34,592 bases of DNA from Hyphomicrobiaceae bacterium (GCA_020442185.1 JAGRKS010000051.1:1-34592); one strand, 5' to 3'; positions 16,630 to 25,607 are shown, counted from the first letter of the stretch. Notes: generated by a model not told the origin, from the sequence alone. Numbers and translations: made by a program.

Positions 16630-18870
16630 ATGACTTATCTATTGCTGCAGGCATTCCTGCTCATGACAGCGGCCTATCTCCTGGGGGCATTCCTCGGCTG
16701 CTGGCTGCGCCGCGCATTTGTCGGCGTTCCCGAGCGGGTAGCCGTGCGGCCAGGAGAGATGGCCACCGCCGGCGCTGCTGCGGGCGCGGCGGTCGGCATG
16801 TCGGTGCCCCGGTCCGAGCCGATCCCGGTGCAGCCGCGCATCGAACATGTCGATCCGCCGGAGGGCATCTCACCCGCGACGCGCTTTGAGCGTGCGCTTT
16901 CAGGTGTCGGCTCACTCGATCCGAAAACGGCGACCCGCCGCGCCGACCCGGTCGATCAAAGTGCACATGAGCGAGCCATCGAAAGCGCCGCGGCGCTCGA
17001 TGCGGAAGCACCGACCTATGTGCCGGCAATCGAACTTGAAATGCCGGCCAGTGCCCCTCCAGACGTCAGGCCCCCAGTCGTACTTCCCCAAGACGTACGT
17101 CCCGCAAATGCCGGTGATACCGCGGCGGACGAGCCCACGCCGGTCGCTCGGGACGACGTAGAGGCGCCGCCGCCCCGGCCGCGGAGTTCGGCTGCGGCCG
17201 CTGCGGCAGCCGCTGCCGCAGCCGCTGCGGCAATGGCTGCGAGCACGCGCAGTATCGCCCGCGAGCAGGTGCGTGAGGCGGCAGGTGAGCCGCTGCCCGT
17301 GCCACCTGTGCGTGAAAATTTCGCACCCTCCGTCTTGCCGGCGACCTCGCACGGTTCGGCGGTCGGCATGTCGGGTACGACGGCCGAGGTGACGATTGCT
17401 CCAGCGCCGACGCCGACGCCGATGCCACCGCCGAACGTTCCACCGGCGGTCACCGCCGCACCCACGACTATTCCGGTCGACCGGCAGGATTTGACGCTGA
17501 TCCGCGGCATCGACGAGCGCATGGCCACGCTTCTCAACGGCCAGGGCGTCTGGCGCTATCGCGATATTGCGCAGTGGACCCCCCGCGACGTCGAAACCGT
17601 GAACAATACGATCGCCAGGCCTGGCCGGGTCCAGCGTGAAAATTGGGTGGAGCAGGCCGCACTCCTGGCAACAGGTGCCATGTCGGATTACGCCAAGCGG
17701 CGCAAACGTGGTGAAATTGCGAGCGCCACGCCGACGGCTGCCGCGACTCCGAGCCGGAACGCGCCGGGTGCCGCCGTCACGGCGCCGCCGCGTCCGGCTC
17801 CCGTCGAGCGGTTGACCGCCGCTGCCGCAATCGCGCGGCGGACGCCCGGCGCTGTGTCTCAGGCGGCAGCCGCGGCCGTTGCAGCCGCTGCGGCCTCGAC
17901 GAGCCGCGGTGCGGCCGCGAGCGATCGGCGTCCGCCAACTCCTCCGGTGCACCCCGCACCACTCCGCGCCGGATCTACCCCCGCAGCGACGCCACGCGCG
18001 GATCAGGCGTCGGCCGCGACAACGGCGCCGGCAGGGGCGCAGACTGAAGCCCCGTCATCGTCCACGGCTGCAACTCCGGTTCCGGCTGGCGATCTTCTGC
18101 AGCGCATCCGCGGCATAGATGCCGAGACCGAGCGCCAGCTCATGGCGTTTGGCGTCACACGATATTCCGAAATCGCGCAATGGTCGGCGGACGACGTTGA
18201 ACTCGTCGATACGATGCTTGGTGTCAGCGGACGCGTCTCGCGCGAGAACTGGATCGAGCAGGCGCACATTCTGGCGAGCGGCGGCAGAACGATGTTTGCA
18301 CGCCAGCGTGACGAAGGGGCAAGTGCCATCCCGGCACTGCGCAGTCCGCAGGCCCAGCCGGCGTCGCAATCTGTCGGTTCGCATACGCCGGCAGCGGGTG
18401 ACGTGGTGCCGGCTTCGCGACCGGCCCGCTTGGCCGATGCGATACGAGGAAATACTGGCCGTGGGGATGAAGGATCGTCGACTGCGGCCTCAGCTGCGGC
18501 GGCCGCGGCCGCATCGCAAGCGGCCCGCGCCGATGTCGCCGGCTTGCGGTCCGTGCGCTCCGAAGGGCTGAGGGGCGGCACGAACGACGCGGTGCGGATC
18601 GGCGTGGCGGCGCGGGCACCTGCGACCGCCAGCGACCTCAAGCGCATCCGCGGCATCGGCGTTCTCATCGAGAAGAAGCTGAATGCGCTCGGAATATCAA
18701 CCTACGAGCAGATCGCCAACTGGACGGCGGGTGACATCGAGCGGATCAGCCGGGCGCTCGACTTCCGTGGCCGGATCGAACGCGAAAACTGGGTCGAGCA
18801 AGCGCGCATACTTTCGGCCGGCGGCGCGACAGACTTTTCGCGGCGACTGGATCGTGGAGACGCTGGCTGA
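16630..18870 (+). CDS. Membrane-anchored protein with three helix-3-turn-helix domains
   Basis: A 746-residue protein. Residues ~3-24 form a transmembrane helix followed by RRAF...ER, so by the positive-inside rule the rest is cytoplasmic. Three ~63-residue units lie at about 288-349, 488-553 and 668-732. Each has L-x-x-IRGI[DG], a [GV]-[WTS]-x-Y-x-[DEQ]-IA-x-W motif, and G-R-[VI]-x-RENW[VI]EQA. This matches the COG3743 type (predicted helix-3-turn-helix, related to the DNA-binding part of FEN1-like nucleases); no nuclease active site accompanies it. Linkers are long, Ala/Pro/Thr-rich and disordered, with an uninterrupted Ala run near residues 190-203. GGAG precedes the ATG. Possible roles are DNA tethering at the membrane or protein binding; the family annotation as nuclease is doubtful. 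Confidence 0.85.
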   Translation: MTYLLLQAFLLMTAAYLLGAFLGCWLRRAFVGVPERVAVRPGEMATAGAAAGAAVGMSVPRSEPIPVQPRIEHVDPPEGISPATRFERALSGVGSLDPKTATRRADPVDQSAHERAIESAAALDAEAPTYVPAIELEMPASAPPDVRPPVVLPQDVRPANAGDTAADEPTPVARDDVEAPPPRPRSSAAAAAAAAAAAAAAMAASTRSIAREQVREAAGEPLPVPPVRENFAPSVLPATSHGSAVGMSGTTAEVTIAPAPTPTPMPPPNVPPAVTAAPTTIPVDRQDLTLIRGIDERMATLLNGQGVWRYRDIAQWTPRDVETVNNTIARPGRVQRENWVEQAALLATGAMSDYAKRRKRGEIASATPTAAATPSRNAPGAAVTAPPRPAPVERLTAAAAIARRTPGAVSQAAAAAVAAAAASTSRGAAASDRRPPTPPVHPAPLRAGSTPAATPRADQASAATTAPAGAQTEAPSSSTAATPVPAGDLLQRIRGIDAETERQLMAFGVTRYSEIAQWSADDVELVDTMLGVSGRVSRENWIEQAHILASGGRTMFARQRDEGASAIPALRSPQAQPASQSVGSHTPAAGDVVPASRPARLADAIRGNTGRGDEGSSTAASAAAAAAASQAARADVAGLRSVRSEGLRGGTNDAVRIGVAARAPATASDLKRIRGIGVLIEKKLNALGISTYEQIANWTAGDIERISRALDFRGRIERENWVEQARILSAGGATDFSRRLDRGDAG

Positions 18871-19081
18871 CGCGCGAAGGCGTCGTCTTGGGCGATAGAC
18901 GTCTCGGCCGACTCCTGGTGCGCTTTGCGGATCGTGGTTCGTCGCTCAGTAGCAGTTCGTGCGGCGCATCGGTCCGCATGCCAGTGCTCGTTTGATGTTG
19001 CGCCACTCCCATCGCCGGCGGGCCGTCATGCCGCGGCGCGCGCCAGCCGTTCGTTGCGCCGGTTCGTGCACAATCGATGTC

Positions 19082-19984
19082 CTAATGATGACGCATCGCA
19101 CCGTCGGTCTCGTCGAGAAACTGCGCGACGGCGATCAGCGTCGCATCATCGCGCAACAGCGGCGCATGTCCCTCCGCCGGCACGAGATGCGCGGTGAGCG
19201 CGGGATGGCGACGCTTCATCTCCTCGACCGTTGCGGCGGAAAGGATGTCGGAGTTGGCACCGCGGATCACCATGACAGGCACTCGCGTCAACGCACCGAA
19301 TTGAGGCCACAGCGCCGGCATCGGCCCTTCGAGAACCGATAAGGAGCGCCCGACAGCTGGATCGTAGCTCGGCACCGGCCGGCCGCCCTTGTCGTTGAAC
19401 CATTGCCGCGCGATCTCAGTCCATGCGTCCGCCGCGACGTTCGGAAACTGGCGTTCGTTGAGTGAGCGGGCGATACGGCCTGCGTCCTCCCATGTCGCCG
19501 GTGCCGGTGTCCGGCCGACGTATCCACTGATGCGCAACAGGCCTGCCGTCTCGACAACGGGGCCGATGTCGTTCAACACGACGGCACCGATCATGCTCGG
19601 CTGGGCCGCAGCCATCACCATGGCGATGAGGCCGCCGCGCGAGGTGCCGACGACCGCGACATCATGCAACTCGCAGCGGATCAGCAGGTCGATCGCATCG
19701 AACATCTCGATCGGAACCGTGTAGTTCTTCCAGTCGGGATCATGCTCGGACAGCCCGCGCCCGCGTGTGTCGAGGGTGTAGACGTCGCGCGTTTCCTGCC
19801 AGCGCTGCGAGAGGGCGAGGGCGAGCGTGTGGAAGTCCCGGCCATTGCGGGTGAGGCCCGCCAGGCAAAGCACCGGCCGTTTGCCGCTCGGACGCATCGC
19901 CGGATAGTGGCGCGCATATAGGCGCAGGCCGTCGCGCGCCGTGAACCTGATTTCGGCGAATTCGTCGTTGCCGTCGCGTGCCAT
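19082..19984 (-). CDS. Alpha/beta-hydrolase
   Basis: A 300-residue cytoplasmic hydrolase. It shows the oxyanion region LCLAGLTRNGRDF, the nucleophile elbow G-T-S-R-G-G with the catalytic Ser, an acidic position in VIRGANSDIL and the catalytic His in AEGHAPLL. The pattern TLDTRGRGLSEHD is typical of this fold, in the group of small-ester and lactone hydrolases; the substrate cannot be told. The ATG at 19984 has GGGGAT upstream; an open frame continues to 20284 but encodes a low-complexity Arg/Pro-rich segment and is rejected. It lies 160 bp downstream of the transglycosylase gene on the same strand and may be co-transcribed. Confidence 0.9.
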   Translation of the reverse strand: MARDGNDEFAEIRFTARDGLRLYARHYPAMRPSGKRPVLCLAGLTRNGRDFHTLALALSQRWQETRDVYTLDTRGRGLSEHDPDWKNYTVPIEMFDAIDLLIRCELHDVAVVGTSRGGLIAMVMAAAQPSMIGAVVLNDIGPVVETAGLLRISGYVGRTPAPATWEDAGRIARSLNERQFPNVAADAWTEIARQWFNDKGGRPVPSYDPAVGRSLSVLEGPMPALWPQFGALTRVPVMVIRGANSDILSAATVEEMKRRHPALTAHLVPAEGHAPLLRDDATLIAVAQFLDETDGAMRHH

Positions 19985-20148
19985 GGTCGATCCCCGCCCT
20001 GCGCCATCCGGCGGGCCGCGTCTTTTCGCGTGGCCGTGGCCGGGTCTGCGTCCGGGTCTCGATCGATCCGGCCGCACATGACGGTTTAGGGCGAAACCGG
20101 CCGCGGTAGAAGAGCGAAGGTCGTGCTTTCGACCGCAATTGCCGGAGG

Positions 20149-22464
20149 TCAGCCGCCGAGGCCCAGATCGTCGGTCAGGCGGAGCGCCGGTTGCTGGCCG
20201 AGGCGGGCGCGATAGATCTGGATGTTCGAGAGGACCTTGGCGACATAGTTGCGCGTCTCCTCGAAGGGAATGCGTTCGATCCAATCGATCGCGTCGACCT
20301 TGGCACTGCGCGGATCACCGAACTGGCGCATCCACTGCCGGGCGCGGCCGGGGCCGGCGTTGTAGCCTGCGAGCGTCAACACGTAGTTGCCGTTGAACTC
20401 GGCCATCCGGTCGCCGATGTAGGCCGAGCCGATTGTCGTGTTGTAGACCGCGTCCGACAACAGCCGAGGTATATCGCATTTGATCGCGTGATCGCTGCAG
20501 ACGTGGCGGGCCGTGATCGGCATCACCTGCAGCAGGCCTCGTGCGCCGGCGCCGGAAACGATCTGCGTGTTGAATTCGGTTTCCTGGCGCGCGATGGCCA
20601 GCAGCATGGCGATCTCCGGCGGCTTGCGCAGCGGCGGATAGGCGGGGAAGGCATCGAGGGGATAGGCGTAGAGCAGCAGGTTCTGGCCTGCTGCGATCGC
20701 GGACTTGGCAATCCTGAGCGACATCTGCGTATCGCCGAGCGCGTCGGCCAGATGCGCGACGAGCGCCGACCAGGCCTCGCTGTCGCGCACCGTGCGTCCG
20801 TTGGCGAGGAACGGCCGGACGACGTTACCGCCGAGCCCCGCCTTGTCCGCGATCACCGCCGCGATCAAGGCGTCCTGCTTGCCGAAGTGCGCGATTTCGT
20901 CGGCGGTAGGCCGCGCCGGCATGTCGATCGCAAGCGCCTGTTTTCCGGGCGTCAGGCGTTGCTGGGCGAGCAGCGCGTGGAACGTATCGCGCTCGACGGT
21001 GGCGCGCTTGTAGAAGGTTCGCGCTTCGTCCGTCTTGCCCTGTTTCTCCAGCGCGCGGCCGATCCAATAGTCGCCTCTCGAGCGGCTGAGCGGGCCGTCC
21101 GCTGCCTTGCGCATGTCGCGGAAATGCTTTTCCGCGCGCGCCCAGTCATTCAAGTAGCGCTGTGCGATCCAGCCCGCCATGAAGCGCTGCTCCTTCAGCG
21201 GATTGACGCTGAGGTCGCCGGCGTCGCGTACCAGTTCATAGGCAAGTTTGTAGTCGTCGCGCTCAAGGGCTTCATAGGCGTGCGCACGTCGCTCGTCCCA
21301 CCAGTCGTCTGGGCTGACGATCACCGCCCTGTCTTTCGGTGCCGCCAGCAGGATCTTCGTCGATACGCTCGCCTTGTCCGCGCGCCGCAGCAGCTGGATG
21401 CGTTGGAATGCGAGGCCCCAATCGTCGCTCGGCTTGGCCGCGACGGCGTTCATGAGCTTCGTGGCAGACGACGAGCGCAGATAGACCGCGAGACGCGCCT
21501 CGGCGGCCTTGCGCTCGCTTGCGGGCAGGAGGGGAATGACGCGGCGGATCAATGCCGCTCGCGCACGCCGGCCGGCGGCCCAGCGGCGGTCTCCCATCAA
21601 AAGGCGATCGAGACGCCAGCGATGGTCCGCTGAACTGAGCAGCGGCTTGAAGCGTTCGAGAAAGCCAGTCTCGAGCGTGGTCGGAAGATCGCCGTCGCGC
21701 CAGATCTTGGCAGCGAGCGCGCGCGCCGGCTCGCGCTCTCCGAGCGCCAGATGGGCTGAGGCGAGTGCGGCCTGGCCGACCGCAGTCTCGGGCGCCGCGG
21801 CCTTGAAGTGCGCCTTGATCTCGGCCGCCGAACCGCCTCCCGTAAACAGCCTCTCCTCGAGCCGCTGCTGCAGAAGCCAGCGCTGCGGCCAGGCCGGATT
21901 GCCATCGAGGAACTGGCGATATTGCGGAACGCTGCCGATGCCGCGCGCCAGGGTGTACCAGTGGATGAACTTGCGCGCGATCGGATCGCTGATGGTCTGC
22001 GCGATGTCGTCCGCTTGCGCCGCCTTGCCGGCGCCAACGGCCGCGTATGCCTTCTTGACGCGGTCGATGTCCTCGGCGGAAACGGCATACCGGGCAACGG
22101 GGGCGATGGCCTCGTCGAGCGCCTTGCGATAGGCGACTTCCGCCGGATCGCCTGATCTCGGGCGGGGCGACAGGGACTTGCTCGCGACCGATGGCGCCGT
22201 CGACGGCGGTGGCGGCGTCGCAACCTCGATGGCGATCGACTTGCCGCGGTCTGGGTTGGCGGTCGGTTGCGGAACCTGGGCGATAGCCGGCCCCGTTGCG
22301 AGAGCCATAGCGACAAGCGCGGCACCGGCCGAAAGCCTCGTCGCGCTCGCGCTTCTCTCGCCACCTGCAACCTGCCTCGCCGGCGCGGCGGCCCGCTTCA
22401 GGATCGGCTCTTGCGGCTGAAATCCGCCGTCAGCGCCAGGGCGGTCGCTTATTTCACTATCCAC
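20149..22464 (-). CDS. slt: Soluble lytic murein transglycosylase
   Basis: This 771-residue periplasmic enzyme cleaves the MurNAc-GlcNAc bond of peptidoglycan and leaves a 1,6-anhydro end. After an N-terminal stretch and hydrophobic signal segment (about residues 45-62, GAALVAMALATGPAIAQ), a long all-helical superhelix follows (the Slt70 ring, about 130-590). The C-terminal catalytic domain has ARQETEFN with catalytic Glu628, GARGLLQVMP and LAGYNAGPGRARQW. I chose GTG at 22464 because AGGAAGG sits seven bases upstream; ATG at 22521 with GGGGA is the alternative and would add 19 residues. It is divergent from dapA, an arrangement common in Rhizobiales. The gene is complete, and the C-terminus ends in LTDDLGLGG. 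Confidence 0.92.
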   Translation of the reverse strand: MDSEISDRPGADGGFQPQEPILKRAAAPARQVAGGERSASATRLSAGAALVAMALATGPAIAQVPQPTANPDRGKSIAIEVATPPPPSTAPSVASKSLSPRPRSGDPAEVAYRKALDEAIAPVARYAVSAEDIDRVKKAYAAVGAGKAAQADDIAQTISDPIARKFIHWYTLARGIGSVPQYRQFLDGNPAWPQRWLLQQRLEERLFTGGGSAAEIKAHFKAAAPETAVGQAALASAHLALGEREPARALAAKIWRDGDLPTTLETGFLERFKPLLSSADHRWRLDRLLMGDRRWAAGRRARAALIRRVIPLLPASERKAAEARLAVYLRSSSATKLMNAVAAKPSDDWGLAFQRIQLLRRADKASVSTKILLAAPKDRAVIVSPDDWWDERRAHAYEALERDDYKLAYELVRDAGDLSVNPLKEQRFMAGWIAQRYLNDWARAEKHFRDMRKAADGPLSRSRGDYWIGRALEKQGKTDEARTFYKRATVERDTFHALLAQQRLTPGKQALAIDMPARPTADEIAHFGKQDALIAAVIADKAGLGGNVVRPFLANGRTVRDSEAWSALVAHLADALGDTQMSLRIAKSAIAAGQNLLLYAYPLDAFPAYPPLRKPPEIAMLLAIARQETEFNTQIVSGAGARGLLQVMPITARHVCSDHAIKCDIPRLLSDAVYNTTIGSAYIGDRMAEFNGNYVLTLAGYNAGPGRARQWMRQFGDPRSAKVDAIDWIERIPFEETRNYVAKVLSNIQIYRARLGQQPALRLTDDLGLGG

Positions 22465-22762
22465 GTTGCATCCTTCCTGCGGCGCCCGTCGCCTCACTTG
22501 CGGCGCGGTTGACGAGCGCATAATGTCCCCGACGGCTACGGACTGGCTCTCGCAGCGATTCTCTCGTCCGCCATTCCGCCGGCCAACACGTGCGGCGCTG
22601 GCGCAGCGTACGGATCGTATGGCCTCGGTCAAGCGGCGGCCCGGATCAGCGTTTCAATGCGGCGCGCGATAAGGGCGAGAACATGGCGCAGCCGCCAGAC
22701 GCCAGCATGGCCGGTTCCCGTGATGGGCCCGGCCCGGTACAACGACCAAGGACGAGCAGGTA

Positions 22763-23665
22763 ATGTTCAAGGGCTCCTACACCGCGCTCATCACGCCATT
22801 CCGCAATGGCGAGCTGGATGAAGCCGCATTGACGGCAATTATCGATTGGCAGATCGCAGAGGGCACGCACGGGCTCGTCCCGGTCGGCACGACGGGGGAA
22901 AGCCCGACGCTGAGCCACGACGAGCACAAGCGCGTCGTCGAGCTGACGGTGGCGGCGGCGCGCGGCCGCGCCAAGGTCATTGCCGGCGCCGGTTCCAACT
23001 CGACGGCGGAAGCAATCGATTTTGCGCAGCACGCACAATCGGCTGGTGCCGACGCGATCCTCGTCGTCACGCCCTACTACAACAAGCCGACGCAGGAAGG
23101 GCTCTATCAGCACTTCAAGGCGATCAACGATGCCGCCGACATTCCGATCGTGATCTACAACATTCCAGGCCGCTCGGTCGTCGACATGTCGGTTGAGACG
23201 ATGGCGCGGCTTTTCGAGCTGAACAACATCGTCGGCGTCAAGGATGCGACGGCGAACCTCGCTCGCGTGTCGCAGCAACGCGCCGCGATGGGCCCCGACT
23301 TCTGCCAGTTGTCGGGGGAGGATGCGACGGCACTCGGCTTCATGGCGCATGGTGGGCACGGTTGCATTTCCGTTGCCTCGAACGTCGCGCCACGGCTTTG
23401 CGCCGAGTTCCAGAATGCTTGTCTCAAGGGCGATTATGCAGCAGCTCTCGCCCTGCAGGACCGGCTGATGCCGCTGCACGAATGTCTGTTCGTCGAGACC
23501 AACCCGGGCCCGGTGAAGTATGCGATGGCGCGGCTCGGGTTCTGCTTGCCGGAGGCGCGATTGCCGATGGTGCCGGTGTCGGAAGAAACCAAGCGCATCG
23601 TCGATGCCGCCCTCGCGAGCGTTGGTCTGCTCGACGGCGCGCGCGCCAGCAAGGCAGCGGAATAG
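22763..23665 (+). CDS. dapA: 4-hydroxy-tetrahydrodipicolinate synthase
   Basis: The 300-residue enzyme condenses pyruvate with L-aspartate semialdehyde, the first committed step to diaminopimelate and lysine. The TIM-barrel signatures are all present: YTALITPF at the start, [29 protein letters not shown] with Tyr132, and the Schiff-base Lys160 in [10 protein letters not shown]. Length is normal. Product diaminopimelate feeds the same peptidoglycan that the divergent slt product and the L,D-transpeptidase act on. The gene precedes smpB by 139 bp on the same strand; cotranscription is plausible. A GC-rich stem (GCCGCC/GGCGGC, 23680-23700) follows the stop but without a T-run. Confidence 0.97.
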   Translation: MFKGSYTALITPFRNGELDEAALTAIIDWQIAEGTHGLVPVGTTGESPTLSHDEHKRVVELTVAAARGRAKVIAGAGSNSTAEAIDFAQHAQSAGADAILVVTPYYNKPTQEGLYQHFKAINDAADIPIVIYNIPGRSVVDMSVETMARLFELNNIVGVKDATANLARVSQQRAAMGPDFCQLSGEDATALGFMAHGGHGCISVASNVAPRLCAEFQNACLKGDYAAALALQDRLMPLHECLFVETNPGPVKYAMARLGFCLPEARLPMVPVSEETKRIVDAALASVGLLDGARASKAAE

Positions 23666-23735
23666 CGGTCTGCGACTGTGCCGCCGTCCCCGTTGGCGGC
23701 GGCGTTGGAGCGGTCCGGAGATTCAGCGACGCCAG

Positions 23736-23786
23736 ACTCGAGGGCAAGTAACTCGAGGGCACGTTGGACCGACGGGCACGTTGGAC
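23736..23786 (+). repeat. Two overlapping pairs of direct repeats before smpB
   Basis: ACTCGAGGGCA occurs at 23736-23746 and 23751-23761 (period 15), and GGGCACGTTGGAC at 23757-23769 and 23774-23786 (period 17). Together they cover the 50 bases just upstream of the smpB ribosome binding site. They may be slippage products or a binding-site array. Confidence 0.7.
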
Positions 23787-23804
23787 TGAAGGAAAGGCCT
23801 GGTC

Positions 23805-24281
23805 ATGGCGGCCAAGAAGGACGACGGCCGTCAGCTCGTCGCCGAAAACAGGAAGGCGCGATTCGAATTCCGGATCGCCGAGGATCTGGAGGCCGGTCTG
23901 ATGTTGACCGGCACCGAGGTCAAATCGCTGCGCAAAGGGCAGGCGAACATCGCGGAGAGCTATGCTTCCCTCGAGGGCGGGGAACTATGGCTCATCAATT
24001 CCTATATCCCGGTCTATCCAGGCGCCGGCAATTTCTTCCAGCACGAGCCGCGGCGCCGCCGCAAGCTGCTGGTGTCGAAGCGCCAGCGCCACAACCTCGC
24101 CATTGCCATCGAGCGCAAGGGCATGACGATGGTGCCCCTCGAACTTTATTTCAACGAGCGCGGGCTCGCGAAACTGAAGATCGCGCTCGCCGAAGGCAAG
24201 AAGCTGCACGACAAGCGCGAGGATCAAGCGAAGCGCGACTGGAACCGGCAGAAGGCCCGGTTGATGCGCGACAAGGGGTGA
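23805..24281 (+). CDS. smpB: SsrA-binding protein SmpB
   Basis: A 158-residue partner of tmRNA in rescue of stalled ribosomes; it takes the place of the missing anticodon half. The OB-fold signatures are visible: [56 protein letters not shown] and [12 protein letters not shown]. The basic C-terminal tail ([20 protein letters not shown]) is intact; it enters the mRNA channel. GGAAAGG lies upstream of the ATG. The tmRNA gene itself is not in this window, as far as I can see. Position after dapA is typical for Rhizobiales. Confidence 0.97.
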   Translation: MAAKKDDGRQLVAENRKARFEFRIAEDLEAGLMLTGTEVKSLRKGQANIAESYASLEGGELWLINSYIPVYPGAGNFFQHEPRRRRKLLVSKRQRHNLAIAIERKGMTMVPLELYFNERGLAKLKIALAEGKKLHDKREDQAKRDWNRQKARLMRDKG

Positions 24282-24309
24282 GGATGTCCCTGCCCGCGCG
24301 CCGTGCGTC

Positions 24310-24594
24310 TCAGCGGCGCGTGACCGGTGCGCGGATGACGCAATAGCGCTGACGGCAGCCGGCATTCCTGCGAGTCAACTGCATGCGGCAGCGCAACTCT
24401 TGGCCCGTGGTCCATTGGCACAGGCGAAAGGCGTGCTCAACATCCTTCAGGCACCGTCGATAGCTGAACCCGCTGCGACCTTCCAAACATTGATCGTAGT
24501 TGGCGGCGTGGGCGGTCCTCGGTACGCCGCTCATCGCCCCGCCTATGAGCGTGGCGATTGTGAGCGCGGCGAGCAGGCCGATACGATTGACCAT
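24310..24594 (-). CDS. Secreted six-cysteine miniprotein A
   Basis: A 94-residue protein with signal peptide (MVNRIGLLAALTIATLIGG, cleavage after AHA near residue 28) and GGAAGG before the ATG at 24594. The mature part has six Cys in the pattern QC-x10-RC-x9-LC-x9-RC-x9-GC-x4-YC and is Arg-rich. The same pattern occurs in the neighbouring gene at 24630-24905, so the two are a tandem duplicate with about 30% identity by eye. No known toxin, defensin or enzyme family is evident to me. An in-frame extension to 24810 runs through the upstream gene and is rejected. Function unknown; six paired Cys suggest three disulfides in the periplasm or outside the cell. Confidence 0.72.
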   Translation of the reverse strand: MVNRIGLLAALTIATLIGGAMSGVPRTAHAANYDQCLEGRSGFSYRRCLKDVEHAFRLCQWTTGQELRCRMQLTRRNAGCRQRYCVIRAPVTRR

Positions 24595-24629
24595 GGCGTG
24601 GTTCCTTCCAGGTATTCGGTGGTTGGTAG

Positions 24630-24905
24630 TCAGCGCGTGCGCCGGACAGGCGCGGTCGTCGTGCAATACTGCTTGTGGCAACTGCGTTGTTCGCGGGCTC
24701 GCATCGCCCTGCATCGAATAGCGGGTCTGTGGGACCACATACATTTCTGGTACCTTGCATCCGCCAGACGGAGACACTTGTTGAAGGCCCACTGGCGGTC
24801 GGCAGAACACTGGTAGGTGATTTCGGCCCGCGCCGGGACGTGCATGGCAAGGCAGGCGGCAACGAGGATGGCAGCTTTGGCTGTCCTGCGAAGAATGGCT
24901 CTCAT
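24630..24905 (-). CDS. Secreted six-cysteine miniprotein B
   Basis: A 91-residue paralogue of the gene downstream of it on the same strand. The signal peptide covers residues 1-28 (AAILVAACLAMHVPARA). The mature chain carries six Cys (YQCSAD, NKCLRL, QKCMWS, IRCRAM, RSCHKQ, QYCTTT), aligned one-to-one with those of the partner; shared residues include F-x-x-CL, A-x-x-x-C-x-W and RCR. One further Cys lies inside the signal peptide. GGAG is about ten bases before the ATG at 24905. Only 35 bp separate the two genes, so they are one transcription unit. The divergent neighbour is the cysteine-free peroxiredoxin-like gene. Confidence 0.72.
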   Translation of the reverse strand: MRAILRRTAKAAILVAACLAMHVPARAEITYQCSADRQWAFNKCLRLADARYQKCMWSHRPAIRCRAMRAREQRSCHKQYCTTTAPVRRTR

Positions 24906-24972
24906 CGGTGGTGTCTCCGGTGCGTGGTGATATTGTCCTTGGTCGCAGGACCGCGCGCGGAAGTTCATCACT

Positions 24973-24993
24973 GGAGAGTGGAGAGTGGAGAGT
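24973..24993. repeat. Three tandem GGAGAGT heptamers
   Basis: Three exact copies of GGAGAGT run head to tail, followed by the variant GGGGAGG, in the divergent spacer between miniprotein B and the peroxiredoxin-like gene. They could be slippage-prone, with copy number affecting spacing between promoter elements. Confidence 0.7.
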
Positions 24994-25067
24994 GGGGAGG
25001 GGCGCGCACGGTGTCGTCCCCGTCGAGGGGCCTGCCCCCGCTCCATTGCTTCGATGGGGAGAGGGAA

Positions 25068-25607
25068 ATGCACGCGCAATGGCCCTGGCCGGCGCCCGAC
25101 GATGACGGCGCGGCGTCCCATCTCGTGGCTGGCACGACGCTGCCTGCGATTGCGCTGCCCTCGACGGCGGGTGTCGACATCGACGTCTCGAAGATCGCTG
25201 GCCGCGTCGTCCTCTTCGTCTATCCCTTCACCGGGACTCCAGGCAGCGCAAATCCGCCCGGATGGGATGACATCAGGGGCGCGCACGGCTCGACGCCCGA
25301 AGCCGAAGGGTTTCGCGACATGATGCCCGGCTATGCGCTGAGAGGCGTCAAGGTGTTCGGTCTCAGCGCCCAGCGGAGCGCCGACCAAGAGTTATTCGCG
25401 CGGCGTGCCGCCATCACTTTTCCGCTGTTGTCCGACGCCGCCTTCGCATTTGCCGATGCGTTGCGTTTGCCGCGATTCGAGACCGGCGGCGTCACCTATC
25501 TCAAGCGATTGACCATGATCGTCGGCGACGGTGTGATCGAGCAGACGATCTATCCTGTCCACCCGCCGCATACGCACGCAGCCGACATTCTGCGAGCGTT
25601 GTCGTGA
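25068..25607 (+). CDS. Peroxiredoxin-fold protein lacking catalytic cysteines
   Basis: A 179-residue protein with the AhpC/TSA thioredoxin-like layout: LPAIALPSTAG, VVLFVYPFTGTPG, PPGWDDIRGAHG, VKVFGLSAQ, FPLLSDAAFAFADALRLP and a C-terminal strand-helix (TMIVGDGVIEQTIYPV). In active relatives the region after GARG reads CTPQSC, where the first Cys is peroxidatic. Here it is Ser-Thr-Pro-Glu-Ala-Glu, so both Cys are missing, and the whole protein has no Cys at all. It therefore cannot reduce peroxides by the standard mechanism; a binding or regulatory role, or decay of function, is more likely. GGGAGAGGG precedes the ATG at a rather short distance. It is divergent from the six-Cys pair and convergent with the DUF3775 gene. 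Confidence 0.85.
   Translation: MHAQWPWPAPDDDGAASHLVAGTTLPAIALPSTAGVDIDVSKIAGRVVLFVYPFTGTPGSANPPGWDDIRGAHGSTPEAEGFRDMMPGYALRGVKVFGLSAQRSADQELFARRAAITFPLLSDAAFAFADALRLPRFETGGVTYLKRLTMIVGDGVIEQTIYPVHPPHTHAADILRALS

Noticed and set aside
17190..17240. GC-rich repeated GCTGCGGC tract
   Set aside because: It encodes the in-frame alanine run of the helix-3-turn-helix protein; simple codon repetition, not a mobile element or CRISPR.
20191..21633. Long plus-strand open frame (480 codons)
   Set aside because: It is antisense to the lytic transglycosylase and has no recognisable product.
23680..23700. GCCGCC/GGCGGC stem after dapA as terminator
   Set aside because: The stem is short and no T-run follows, so terminator status is not supported.
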